Below, piece after piece: positions 1 to 6,393 of a stretch of DNA of 6,799 bases; the stretch's first letter is position 1; every line of letters starts with the position of its first letter. Where the stretch lies: positions 1-6,799 of the forward strand of contig JASLGD010000187.1 of assembly GCA_030150305.1 (NCBI GenBank). The letters run 5' to 3'. Source of the DNA: Caldimonas sp. Lineage in GTDB: Bacteria > Pseudomonadota > Gammaproteobacteria > Burkholderiales > Burkholderiaceae_C. The translations under genes and the position numbers were made by a program. Below the pieces are notes generated by a model. It had not been told where the DNA came from. It was given only the letters and a program-made list of their open reading frames with translations, and made no database searches.

Positions 1-98
1 CCGATCTTGATCGGCGCCTGCTGAGCGTGAGCCGACGCGAACGGCAGCGCCCAGAAGGCGAGGGTCAGTAGAAGAGTGCGAAACAGTGAAGTATCCAT
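1..98 (-). CDS. N-terminus of a periplasmic solute-binding protein, probably ABC type (partial)
   Basis: An ATG at 98-96 opens a frame that stays open to the left edge, giving 32 full codons. The peptide starts MDTSLFRTLLL, continues through a hydrophobic core and ends in a small-residue ASAHA-Q pattern. This is a typical Sec signal peptide with predicted cleavage near residue 25. The mature start, QQAPIKIG, resembles the first beta strand of type I periplasmic binding proteins of branched-chain amino acid/amide ABC transporters (LivJ-like), which commonly begin with a similar Ile-Lys-Ile-Gly strand. A plausible Shine-Dalgarno AGGGA (minus strand of 104-108) lies 5 bases before the ATG. It follows the SDR gene by 56 bases in the same direction, so it probably belongs to the same operon. 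The export signal is well supported; the family call rests on a few residues only, and another exported protein is possible. Confidence 0.6.
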   Translation of the reverse strand, partial: MDTSLFRTLLLTLAFWALPFASAHAQQAPIKI

Positions 99-154
99 GT
101 CGGTCCCTATCGAACTGGGTTGGTTTGATCTGAGGTGCGCCTTGCGCGCGCGAA

Positions 155-991
155 TCAGGAGGGCGTCAGCACCTTTCCGCCGCAAACGGAGATACATTGC
201 CCCGTGACGTAGGAGGACAGATCGGTCGCCAAGAACTCCAGGGGCCCAGCCATGTCCTCAACCGTCCCCAGGCGACGCAGCGGAATCTTCGGCAGGTCGG
301 CTTCTCCCACGATGCCGCGCGCCTTGGCCTGGCTCACCACTCTGGCAGTCGCTGTGGACCCCGGAGCGAGACAGTTGACACGGATGCCGTCGGGACCGAC
401 CTCTGCTGCCAGGAAACGGGTGAACTGCACGACCGCTCCCTTGGCAATGCCGTAATGGGCCAGCAAGCCGCCACGGTGAGCAGCGTCGAGGCCAAGCGTC
501 GAGGCCACGTTGATGATGTTGCCGCAGCGTTGCCTTCGCATCTGTGGAATCACCGCTTGGCTGCAATAGATCGCGGACATCAGATTGAGGTCGAACATTC
601 GCGTCATGTCCTCATCACTCATCTGGGACGCTCGGCTCGATTCGATAGGCGCGACCGCGCCGCCGGCGTTGTTGACGAGAATGTCAACGCGCGAGAACTC
701 CTCTAGCGTGCGTTGCACCAGCCGCTGAACATCCTCCCGGCGGGTCAGATCTCCCTGGACTCCGATGCTTCGCCGCCCCAGCGCGATCACTTCATCGGGG
801 ACGCTTGCCGCAGTCAACGACTCACCGAACTCTGCAGCGCCGTCGAGCTTGAGGTCCGCGATCACGACGTGACAGCCGAGCCGCGCCAAGCGAAGCGCGA
901 ATGCCCTGCCGATTCCCCGGGCCGCCCCGGTGACGATCGCGACCTGGTCCTGCAGCCTTTTATCCGCTTCTGCAAGCATCTGCGCGCTCAC
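155..991 (-). CDS. SDR family NAD(P)-dependent oxidoreductase
   Basis: This is a complete 278-residue classical short-chain dehydrogenase/reductase, a cytoplasmic enzyme oxidising an alcohol or reducing a ketone with a nicotinamide cofactor. The cofactor motif TGAARGIG is at residues 21-28. Asp46 at the end of the second strand favours NAD(H) over NADP(H). The DL pair at 81-82 and NNAG at 107-110 are present. The catalytic tetrad reads Asn136, Ser164, Tyr180 and Lys184 (YGIAK). The C-terminus has the usual VTGQCISVCGG ending. The length is slightly above the usual 250 because of a short N-terminal extension and an insertion around residues 56-75. The start is GTG at 991-989, overlapping the upstream TGA by four bases; an ATG at residue 5 (979-977) is an alternative, and neither has a strong ribosome binding site. 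The substrate cannot be read from the sequence; the context suggests a hydroxy or keto acid in the pathway of this operon. Confidence 0.93.
   Translation of the reverse strand: MSAQMLAEADKRLQDQVAIVTGAARGIGRAFALRLARLGCHVVIADLKLDGAAEFGESLTAASVPDEVIALGRRSIGVQGDLTRREDVQRLVQRTLEEFSRVDILVNNAGGAVAPIESSRASQMSDEDMTRMFDLNLMSAIYCSQAVIPQMRRQRCGNIINVASTLGLDAAHRGGLLAHYGIAKGAVVQFTRFLAAEVGPDGIRVNCLAPGSTATARVVSQAKARGIVGEADLPKIPLRRLGTVEDMAGPLEFLATDLSSYVTGQCISVCGGKVLTPS
988..991 (-). other. GTGA stop/start overlap, translational coupling of Bug protein and SDR
   Basis: On the minus strand the four bases GTGA hold the GTG start of the SDR gene and the TGA stop of the upstream Bug-type protein gene. There is no clear Shine-Dalgarno before this GTG, so initiation probably depends on ribosomes that have just terminated. 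The alternative in-frame ATG twelve bases downstream also lacks a good site. Confidence 0.6.
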
Positions 992-1956
992 TTCTGCACC
1001 AGGCCGTATTCCTCGGCGATTCGTTTGTACTGGGGAATCTTCTTCGCGAGGTCTGCCTTCATGCTCGCGCCGTCGAGAACGTAGAGCGGGACATTGAGCT
1101 GTTGAAGAAAGGCTGCGAATTCCGCGCTCCGGGCTGCTTTCAGGAAGGCCGCTTCCAGCCGTTGCCGAACGGGCTCGGGGGTCTGTCCGGATACAGCGAT
1201 GCCCGTGATCCAGGGGAACTGCCAGTCGATGCCCGATTCGGTGAACGTTGGCACTCCGGGCAGACTTGCGAGCCGTTCCTTGTCCAGCAGCACGAGAGGG
1301 CGGACCTTACCGGCCTTGACCATTTCGCTGTAGTTCGACGTGGGCGCGAACACGGTCTGGCCTGAGATCACCGAGAGCAGGCTCTGACTCGCCCCTTGGT
1401 AAGGGATGTGGTTGAACGTGACGCCCTTGGCGCGACTGAGCGCAATGGTTCCGAAGTACGCCGCGTCCGAGGTGCCGACCGTACCGAAGGTGAGCTGACC
1501 GGGGTGCGCCTTCGCGTCGGCGATCAAGTCGTCGAGCGTCTTGTAGGGCGAATCCGCGCGAACGATGAGGGCGTGCGACGGCCCCGCGTAGTTCAGGAGG
1601 TACGAGAGATCCCTGAGGGGATCGAACGAGGCCTTGGAAAGAATCGGGCTGATCAACACCACGCTGGTGGTGACCGCGATCAGCGTGTAACCGTCGGCCG
1701 GTGCGCGAAGCGCTTGGGTAGTGCCAATCAATCCATTGGCACCAGGCTTGTTTTCGACGACGAACGGTTGGCCGAGATCCGGCGTCACCAACTCGGCGAG
1801 CTTGCGGATGCTCGCGTCGGTCAGTCCCCCCGGTGGAAAGGGCACGACGACGTGGATGGGTCTGGAGGGGTAAGCGTCTGCCGCAATGGCCAGCGATGAA
1901 GAGAGCAGGGCTGCGCCGGCGAGGACCGCAGCAGCGAGGAAGCGAAGCGATTTCAT
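988..1956 (-). CDS. Tripartite tricarboxylate transporter (Bug/TctC family) substrate-binding protein
   Basis: This is a complete 322-residue periplasmic protein of the Bug (TctC) family, which binds small carboxylates and, in the classic system, delivers them to TctA/TctB membrane subunits. Residues 1-25 form a signal peptide (MKSLRF, a hydrophobic core, then AIA before ADAYPSRPI). The mature protein opens with the family hallmark VVPFPPGG at 37-44, followed by LTD at 45-47, the VENKPGANG segment at 67-75 and ADGYTL at 87-92. The later HIPYQGASQSLLSVISGQ and the GVPTFTESG stretches are also typical, and the full length is normal. The usual PPGGGTD loop reads PPGGLTD, a change in a ligand-facing loop. 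It starts 24 bases after the MmgE/PrpD gene with a modest GGGA ribosome site (about 1962-1966) and overlaps the SDR gene. No membrane subunits are in the window, which is common for orphan Bug proteins. The ligand is unknown; an aromatic or short-chain acid is inferred from context. Confidence 0.93.
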   Translation of the reverse strand: MKSLRFLAAAVLAGAALLSSSLAIAADAYPSRPIHVVVPFPPGGLTDASIRKLAELVTPDLGQPFVVENKPGANGLIGTTQALRAPADGYTLIAVTTSVVLISPILSKASFDPLRDLSYLLNYAGPSHALIVRADSPYKTLDDLIADAKAHPGQLTFGTVGTSDAAYFGTIALSRAKGVTFNHIPYQGASQSLLSVISGQTVFAPTSNYSEMVKAGKVRPLVLLDKERLASLPGVPTFTESGIDWQFPWITGIAVSGQTPEPVRQRLEAAFLKAARSAEFAAFLQQLNVPLYVLDGASMKADLAKKIPQYKRIAEEYGLVQK

Positions 1957-1980
1957 GTGTCGTCCCGTGCAGGCAACGTG

Positions 1981-3426
1981 CTAGGCGAGATAGCCGAGCG
2001 CGGCGGTCAGCTCTCTGGCGTCGCTGAGTTCGTCCACGTGCAACACGGTCTCAACCATGCGGTCGATGTGCGTGTCCCAGCGCTCCGAGAGGGGGGCCAT
2101 CGTTCGCGCCATCCGGCGGAACTTGTCAATCACATCGACGTCGGTGAAGGAGGGAGCGCCCTCCCAGGAGTCGCCCAGGGCAAAGTCGCTGGTCGCGACG
2201 TATCGCTGCCCGCGTGCCTTGACGATCGCGCGCGACGGCACCTTGAGCACGCCTTGCTCGAGCCCCCACGTCTTCGGATCGAACCCTTTCTCTTCGTCGC
2301 CGAGGCGCACCTTCTGGCGCACGGCGCGCGCTCGCTCGCCCGTGAGGTTCTCGGCCGTGAACCATTCGGGTCCTGCCGGAACGCCGAGGGCGACCATCGC
2401 CGCGGCGTGCGCGAAGCTGAACGTGGCGGCGACAAGATTGGGGGGATCGCCGACCGAACCAAACCGGGGGTAGGGAATCATCGGGAATGACAACAGCTCG
2501 ATCGCTTCAATCTCGTCGGAACGAAGTCCTTGCTTCTCCACGATCTCCGCGAACGCCGACAGGGCGTAGTGGATCCATCGGCAGCACGGCCAGAACTTGA
2601 TGGACGTCTCCGGCAGGTACCAGGCGCTGCCGAGGTCCCTCAGCATCGCCTCCGGATCGAGTACGACGCCCTGGAACACCTGGGCATAGCTGTCCGTATC
2701 GAAGATCTCGCGGATGCCGCGGATGCCCTCGCGCGCGTGCCAGGCGGCCATCAGCCCGCCCTGCGCGTTCCAGCCGGTGTCGGCGTACTTCAGTGTCCCG
2801 AGATCGGCATCTCGGCCCCACTGGCGGGACCAGTCACGCCCCACCATGTACTGCGCACAGTTGCCGAACCCGTCGGACAGTTCCGTAGTCGTGGAGCCGA
2901 GCAGTCGCGATGCTGCGGTGCAGGCGGCATGGACGCCCTGGCCAGGACCTACCAACCCGGTCCACCCCTTCGTTCGCCCGCTGTCGTCGACCGTGACCCG
3001 CGGACTCAGGAAATTTCCGAGCCGGACGCCGACCTCGAACCCCATGGCAAATGCCATCAGCAGCGCTTCGCCGCTTTGCCTGTGTTGCTCCGCCAAGGCG
3101 AGGGCAGCACCAAGGCTGGCCTGGGCGTGGTGCCCCTGGACCTTGTAGCACTCGTCCATGTCGAGGATGTTCCCGAGCCTGCCGTTCGCCCACGCCGCCG
3201 TTGCGACGGATGTCTTCTGCCCGGTGCCGAGTACGCTCGCGCAGCCGTCGCCACCGCCCTGCTGCACGAGCCGCCGAACAGCCAGTCCAGGTGTCGTTCC
3301 AACGGCGCCGATCGCACAACCAAGTGTGTCGAGCATGAGTAGCTTGGCGGAATGGCGAACCGGCGCGGGCAGGTCGCGAAGAGTCGCCGCCAAAGCGAAA
3401 TCGGCAAGTCGCCGTGTCACATCCAT
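1981..3426 (-). CDS. MmgE/PrpD family protein (2-methylcitrate dehydratase-like)
   Basis: This is a complete 481-residue cytoplasmic protein of the MmgE/PrpD family, which includes 2-methylcitrate dehydratase, cis-aconitate decarboxylase and iminodisuccinate epimerase. Members act on polycarboxylic acids without metal or cofactor. The N-terminal helical domain shows KLLMLDTLGCAIGA at 28-41. The segment at 89-113 (DMDECYKVQGHH, then LGAALALAE) matches the place where relatives usually carry a DDxH type motif with HPS. TLKYADTGWNAQGG at 211-224 corresponds to the family's Lys-Gly-Trp-Ala-Ala stretch. IKFWPCCRWIH at 276-286 gives the conserved Lys277, Cys281 and His286 pattern. The C-terminal domain carries ATFSFAHAAAMVALG at 334-348. 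The ATG at 3426 is preceded by TGAGGAA (minus strand of 3431-3437) at 4 bases, a good ribosome site. It follows the cupin dioxygenase by 50 bases. A hydratase, dehydratase, decarboxylase or isomerase step on a di- or tricarboxylic intermediate is inferred; the exact reaction is not readable. Confidence 0.9.
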   Translation of the reverse strand: MDVTRRLADFALAATLRDLPAPVRHSAKLLMLDTLGCAIGAVGTTPGLAVRRLVQQGGGDGCASVLGTGQKTSVATAAWANGRLGNILDMDECYKVQGHHAQASLGAALALAEQHRQSGEALLMAFAMGFEVGVRLGNFLSPRVTVDDSGRTKGWTGLVGPGQGVHAACTAASRLLGSTTTELSDGFGNCAQYMVGRDWSRQWGRDADLGTLKYADTGWNAQGGLMAAWHAREGIRGIREIFDTDSYAQVFQGVVLDPEAMLRDLGSAWYLPETSIKFWPCCRWIHYALSAFAEIVEKQGLRSDEIEAIELLSFPMIPYPRFGSVGDPPNLVAATFSFAHAAAMVALGVPAGPEWFTAENLTGERARAVRQKVRLGDEEKGFDPKTWGLEQGVLKVPSRAIVKARGQRYVATSDFALGDSWEGAPSFTDVDVIDKFRRMARTMAPLSERWDTHIDRMVETVLHVDELSDARELTAALGYLA

Positions 3427-3476
3427 GTTGTTCCTCAGTTGTTGAAAGAGCTTTCCGCTCGTTGTTCAGCTTGCGC

Positions 3477-4442
3477 TCACGCTGCCGCGCGGAGCCACTC
3501 GAAGGCGCGCATCACCGGTGCGTCCGACATCCGGACGACGATCGCGTCGGACTGCGCGCGATGTCGTTGCGGGAGCCAGCTCGGCGCCGCAATGACGTCA
3601 CCGGGCGACCAGGCGAGCTCCTGCGACCCGATGGTCGAAACGCCGGTGCCTTCGACCACCACGAAAATCTGGTTCGCGGTCGTGCGCGTGCAGTGCCACT
3701 CGGTGTCGCCGGCGAGTCGCAGAGCGAAACGGTCGAAAGTCGGCAGCCGCGGCGGTCCGAGCTCGAGCGCGCGCACGCCGCGCGCAATCTCTGGCGCCGC
3801 GATCAGCTTCGGCTGATAGTCGGAGAACGCGAAGCGCATCTGGCTCTGGGCGTTGATGGCGTCGGTTTGCTCGACGTGGTCGGGGTGGTGCTCGAAGAAC
3901 ATCGGCCCAAGGAGCTGGACCAGCGGCGCGTCTAGGATGTCGATCCAGTACGCTTCGGTCGCGCTGCGGTTGTCGTGCCCGTGATAGCTCCAGTTGGGCG
4001 TCAGCAGCACATCGCCCGGCTGCATCGGCACGTTGACCCCGTCGACGATGGTGAAAGTCTCGGGACCCGCTTCGACCACGATCCGCATTGCGTTCGGGGT
4101 GTGCCGGTGGCTCCGTGCCCTTTCGCCGCCCTTGACCATCTGGTAGGCCGCGACCAGCGACGTGACCGTCGGATAGTCGTTGTCCGGAACCGGATTGGCG
4201 AGGATGAGGTTTCGCCGTTCGGCCCACTCGGTGCCCACGAGGCGGCCGGCAGCGTGCAGGGCGGCTCTCGCGTCTGCGTAGCGCCAGCGCGCAGGAACGA
4301 AGCGCTGCTTTGGCTCCGGATAGAGCGACGGCGTCGGCTTGTTCCAGCCGTTCTTTACCTGGATGGCATCGAGCATGCCGTACAGAGCCTCGAGGTTTGT
4401 GGCCTGGTCGAAGTCGCTCGTTGCGATGGCGGTTTGATTCAT
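3477..4442 (-). CDS. Gentisate/salicylate 1,2-dioxygenase-like bicupin
   Basis: This is a 321-residue two-domain cupin of the gentisate 1,2-dioxygenase, salicylate 1,2-dioxygenase and 1-hydroxy-2-naphthoate dioxygenase family, Fe(II) enzymes that open aromatic rings with O2. ERRNLILANP at 75-84 is a family signature. The first cupin has HRHTPNAMR at 112-120 and MQPGDVLLTPNWSYHGH at 140-156, giving probable iron ligands His112, His114 and His154, with His156 and Arg120 as likely substrate or oxygen contacts. The second cupin (about 250-310) has WSPGDVIAAPSW but lacks the HxH pair: residues 252-255 read TRTT, so it should not bind metal. The length is a little below the usual 340-380. The frame stays open far upstream to 5267, inside the neighbouring binding-protein gene, but the ATG at 4442 has a strong AGGGGAG ribosome site 4 bases away and matches the normal N-terminus. 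It follows the Bug protein by 20 bases. The substrate could be gentisate, a substituted salicylate or a hydroxynaphthoate. Confidence 0.9.
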   Translation of the reverse strand: MNQTAIATSDFDQATNLEALYGMLDAIQVKNGWNKPTPSLYPEPKQRFVPARWRYADARAALHAAGRLVGTEWAERRNLILANPVPDNDYPTVTSLVAAYQMVKGGERARSHRHTPNAMRIVVEAGPETFTIVDGVNVPMQPGDVLLTPNWSYHGHDNRSATEAYWIDILDAPLVQLLGPMFFEHHPDHVEQTDAINAQSQMRFAFSDYQPKLIAAPEIARGVRALELGPPRLPTFDRFALRLAGDTEWHCTRTTANQIFVVVEGTGVSTIGSQELAWSPGDVIAAPSWLPQRHRAQSDAIVVRMSDAPVMRAFEWLRAAA

Positions 4443-4446
4443 GTTG

Positions 4447-4453
4447 CTCCCCT
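4447..4453 (-). promoter_or_regulatory. Strong Shine-Dalgarno site fixing the cupin dioxygenase start
   Basis: On the minus strand this reads AGGGGAG, followed by CAAC and the ATG at 4442-4440. It decides the start, because the same frame is open for roughly 275 codons further upstream through the Bug protein gene, and that upstream translation looks nothing like a dioxygenase. Confidence 0.75.
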
Positions 4454-4462
4454 CGAGACGAT

Positions 4463-5440
4463 TCACTCTGGCTTGATGTTCGCCGCCTTCACCATGGCTC
4501 CCGTCACCACGAGGTCCTGCTTGATCGCGGCGGCCAATTCCGCAGGCCCTCCTGCCACAACCTCCAGCCCTTTGGACGTAGCTTGGAGCTGACCGAATTG
4601 GGGCTGTTTGAGGATCGCCGCGACATCCGAACTGATGCGGTCGATGACGCTCGGATTCATTCCGGCCGGCCCGAGAAGCGCGTACCAGGTCGTGGCGAGC
4701 AATTCGGGGTGACCTTGCTCGGCCGTGGTGGGAACGTTCGGGAACTGCGGTGACCGCTGCTTGCCGGCGACAGCGAGCGGCTTGATCTTGCCCGCTCGCA
4801 TCAGCTCTCCGCCAACGCCCGCACTTGCAGTCGAGAGCTGAATGTCGCCGCCAACGAGCGCGGTGATCGACGGCGCAACTCCTTTGTAAGGCACGTGCAC
4901 GATGTCGAGGTGCTCTTCCGCCTTCAGCAACTCGAAGAGCAGGTGAGGTTGGCTGCCGCTGCCGAAAGATCCGTAGGCCAGTCGCTCCTTGCCCGACTTG
5001 GCGAGCGCCACGAGACCACGCAAGTCGTTGGCCGGGACCGATGGGTTCGCGACCAGGAATTGGTCGCTGCGAACCATGATCGAGATCGGCGCAAAGGCGT
5101 GGTCGGGATCGTAGGGAAGCGATCGGTACAGGAATCGGTTCGATGTGACCGTCTGGTTGATCGTGGCCAGCAGCGTGTATCCGTCCGGCGCTGCCTTTGC
5201 GACAACGTCCGCACCGATCAGGCCCCCAGCGCCACCGCGGTTGTCCACGATGACGGGCTGCCCCCATTTCGTCGACAGCTCCGCCGCGACCGCACGGATC
5301 AGCACGTCAACGCCGCCGCCGGCAGGGAAGGGCACGATGATCCGCACCGGCTTCGTCGGGAAAGACTGTGCGGACGCAGACGAGGCAACGCTCGCCGCTG
5401 CGGCGAGGGCGAGGAGCACGATGGCTCGACGGACGGTCAT
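4463..5440 (-). CDS. Tripartite tricarboxylate transporter (Bug/TctC family) substrate-binding protein
   Basis: This is a complete 325-residue periplasmic carboxylate-binding protein of the Bug (TctC) family. The signal peptide covers residues 1-24 (MTVRR, an alanine-rich core, then ASA before QSFPTKPVR). The family loop IIVPFPAGGGVD is at 34-45. It is followed by the VDNRGGAGGLIGAD segment, then APDGYTLL, a VHVPYKGVAPSITALVGGDIQ stretch and NVPTTAEQG, all in canonical order. The length is normal. It is clearly a different protein from the second Bug protein of this window: the binding loop is PAGGGVD against PPGGLTD, and the two proteins agree mainly at family motifs, so recent tandem duplication is unlikely. 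It starts 10 bases after the FAH-family gene, whose stop codon is part of its ribosome site, and is followed 20 bases later by the cupin dioxygenase. The tight link to both enzymes suggests that its ligand is the pathway substrate or an intermediate. Confidence 0.94.
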   Translation of the reverse strand: MTVRRAIVLLALAAAASVASSASAQSFPTKPVRIIVPFPAGGGVDVLIRAVAAELSTKWGQPVIVDNRGGAGGLIGADVVAKAAPDGYTLLATINQTVTSNRFLYRSLPYDPDHAFAPISIMVRSDQFLVANPSVPANDLRGLVALAKSGKERLAYGSFGSGSQPHLLFELLKAEEHLDIVHVPYKGVAPSITALVGGDIQLSTASAGVGGELMRAGKIKPLAVAGKQRSPQFPNVPTTAEQGHPELLATTWYALLGPAGMNPSVIDRISSDVAAILKQPQFGQLQATSKGLEVVAGGPAELAAAIKQDLVVTGAMVKAANIKPE

Positions 5441-5446
5441 CTTGGC

Positions 5447-5453
5447 TTCCTCA
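5447..5453 (-). promoter_or_regulatory. Shine-Dalgarno site overlapping the upstream stop codon
   Basis: On the minus strand this reads TGAGGAA, 6 bases before the ATG of the Bug protein gene at 5440. Its first three bases are the TGA stop of the FAH-family gene. Termination of one gene therefore takes place on the ribosome site of the next, an arrangement that favours coupled translation of the two products. Confidence 0.7.
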
Positions 5454-6335
5454 GAACCGACGCGGCGCGAACTCTGGTGCGTCGACGACCGGCAAGCTCA
5501 TCGACCCCACTCCCTCGATCTCGATCCGCACCCGATCGCCGACGCGCATGGGACCAACCCCTTCCGGCGTGCCGGTGGCGATCACGTCCCCAGGGTTGAG
5601 TGTCACCACGGACGAGGCGAGCTCGATCAAGCCGGGGATGTCGACGATCAGCGCACTGGTGTTTGCATCCTGCCGTAGCTCGTCATTGATCCACAGTTGA
5701 TTGCGCAGCTTGTGCGGATCCGGGATTTCGTCGGCCGTCACGATCCACGGACCGAACGGGGTGAACGTCTCGAACGACTTGCGCGTGACGCGCTCCTCTT
5801 CGGCCACACCCGGCTCGAGCCGCATCGTCACGTCGATCAGGCATGCGTACCCGAAGACATGCCCCATCGCGTCTGCGCGAGCCACGTTGCGCGCTCGCTT
5901 GCCGATGATGACGGCGAGCTCCGATTCATGGTCGAAGCGCCGGGTGGATGCCTTCGGCAGCTCGATCGCGCCTGCGGGGCCCACGATCGAAGCCGAGGCT
6001 TTCAGGAAGAACCCCATCTCGTTCGGCGACTTGCCCTTGCTAACGGAGCGCGCCCCGATCTCCCCGATGTGCTTGCGATAGTTCACCGGAGCGGCGATGA
6101 CCTGCACGGGGCAAGGGTTGGGTGCCATCAATCGCACGGCGGAAAGTGGCTGGGCCACCGCCTCGGCGCGTGCTGCCAGTAACGCGTCCCGACGGTCCGG
6201 CCACTGCGCGATCAGGCGCGACATGTAGACCGGTGGCCACGCAGCCCCGGCGTCCGGTACGGCGCTCGTGACGTCGTAGACCAACTCGCCCTCGACGAGG
6301 CCGACCCGATGGTTATTGAAGACAGCGAGTTTCAT
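5451..6335 (-). CDS. Fumarylacetoacetate hydrolase (FAH) family protein
   Basis: This is a complete 294-residue cytoplasmic enzyme of the FAH superfamily. Members hydrolyse or decarboxylate acylpyruvate-type compounds using a divalent metal; relatives include fumarylpyruvate hydrolase of the gentisate pathway and homoprotocatechuate-pathway isomerases. Residues 1-70 form a small N-terminal domain starting MKLAVFNNHRVGLVEG. The catalytic domain begins near VIAAPVNYRKHIGE (79-92). The metal ligands are read as Glu137 and Glu139 in DHESELAVIIGK and Asp168 in LIDVTMR. KSFETFTPFGPW at 186-197 and LNPGDVIATGTPEGVG near the C-terminus are family hallmarks. The ATG at 6335 has no obvious Shine-Dalgarno. 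It comes 58 bases after the flavoprotein gene, and its TGA lies in the ribosome site of the Bug protein gene. Next to a gentisate-type dioxygenase, hydrolysis of the ring-opened product to pyruvate plus an acid is the natural inference, but the superfamily is broad and the reaction is not proven. Confidence 0.92.
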   Translation of the reverse strand: MKLAVFNNHRVGLVEGELVYDVTSAVPDAGAAWPPVYMSRLIAQWPDRRDALLAARAEAVAQPLSAVRLMAPNPCPVQVIAAPVNYRKHIGEIGARSVSKGKSPNEMGFFLKASASIVGPAGAIELPKASTRRFDHESELAVIIGKRARNVARADAMGHVFGYACLIDVTMRLEPGVAEEERVTRKSFETFTPFGPWIVTADEIPDPHKLRNQLWINDELRQDANTSALIVDIPGLIELASSVVTLNPGDVIATGTPEGVGPMRVGDRVRIEIEGVGSMSLPVVDAPEFAPRRF

Positions 6336-6393
6336 GAAAGGTTTCAGCGTTGCGGCGTGTGATGCGCCGTCGGTTTGCTGGGAAGGTTCCGTG

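Noticed and set aside
99..154. 56-base gap before the left-edge gene, considered as a promoter or terminator
   Set aside because: No hairpin with a T-run and no clear promoter boxes were seen; only a plausible AGGGA ribosome site.
197..706. Plus-strand open frame of 169 codons opposite the SDR gene
   Set aside because: It is antisense to a complete SDR with all catalytic residues; no domain or convincing ribosome site was seen.
2530..3342. Plus-strand open frame of 270 codons opposite the MmgE/PrpD gene
   Set aside because: It lies antisense to a clear family member, shows no recognisable motif and has the Arg/Pro/Gly bias of a GC-rich shadow frame.
3427..3476. 50-base gap between the cupin and MmgE/PrpD genes with repeated AACAAC words, considered as an operator or promoter
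   Set aside because: The repeats are short and unevenly spaced, there is no convincing -35/-10 pair, and the segment mainly holds the ribosome site of the next gene.
4443..5267. Long upstream extension of the cupin frame, about 275 codons, overlapping the Bug protein gene on the same strand
   Set aside because: Its translation is arginine-rich with no family motifs, while the other frame encodes a well-formed Bug protein. The cupin has a normal N-terminus and a strong ribosome site at the ATG at 4442. Long empty frames are expected in GC-rich DNA.
4895..5599. Plus-strand open frame of 234 codons opposite the Bug protein and FAH genes
   Set aside because: It spans the junction of two well-supported minus-strand genes and has low-complexity Arg-rich composition without motifs.
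6353..6369. Small inverted repeat CGGCG/CGCCG with a 7-base loop between the flavoprotein and FAH genes, considered as a terminator
   Set aside because: The stem is only five base pairs and no T-run follows in either direction; such short GC repeats are common by chance in this DNA.
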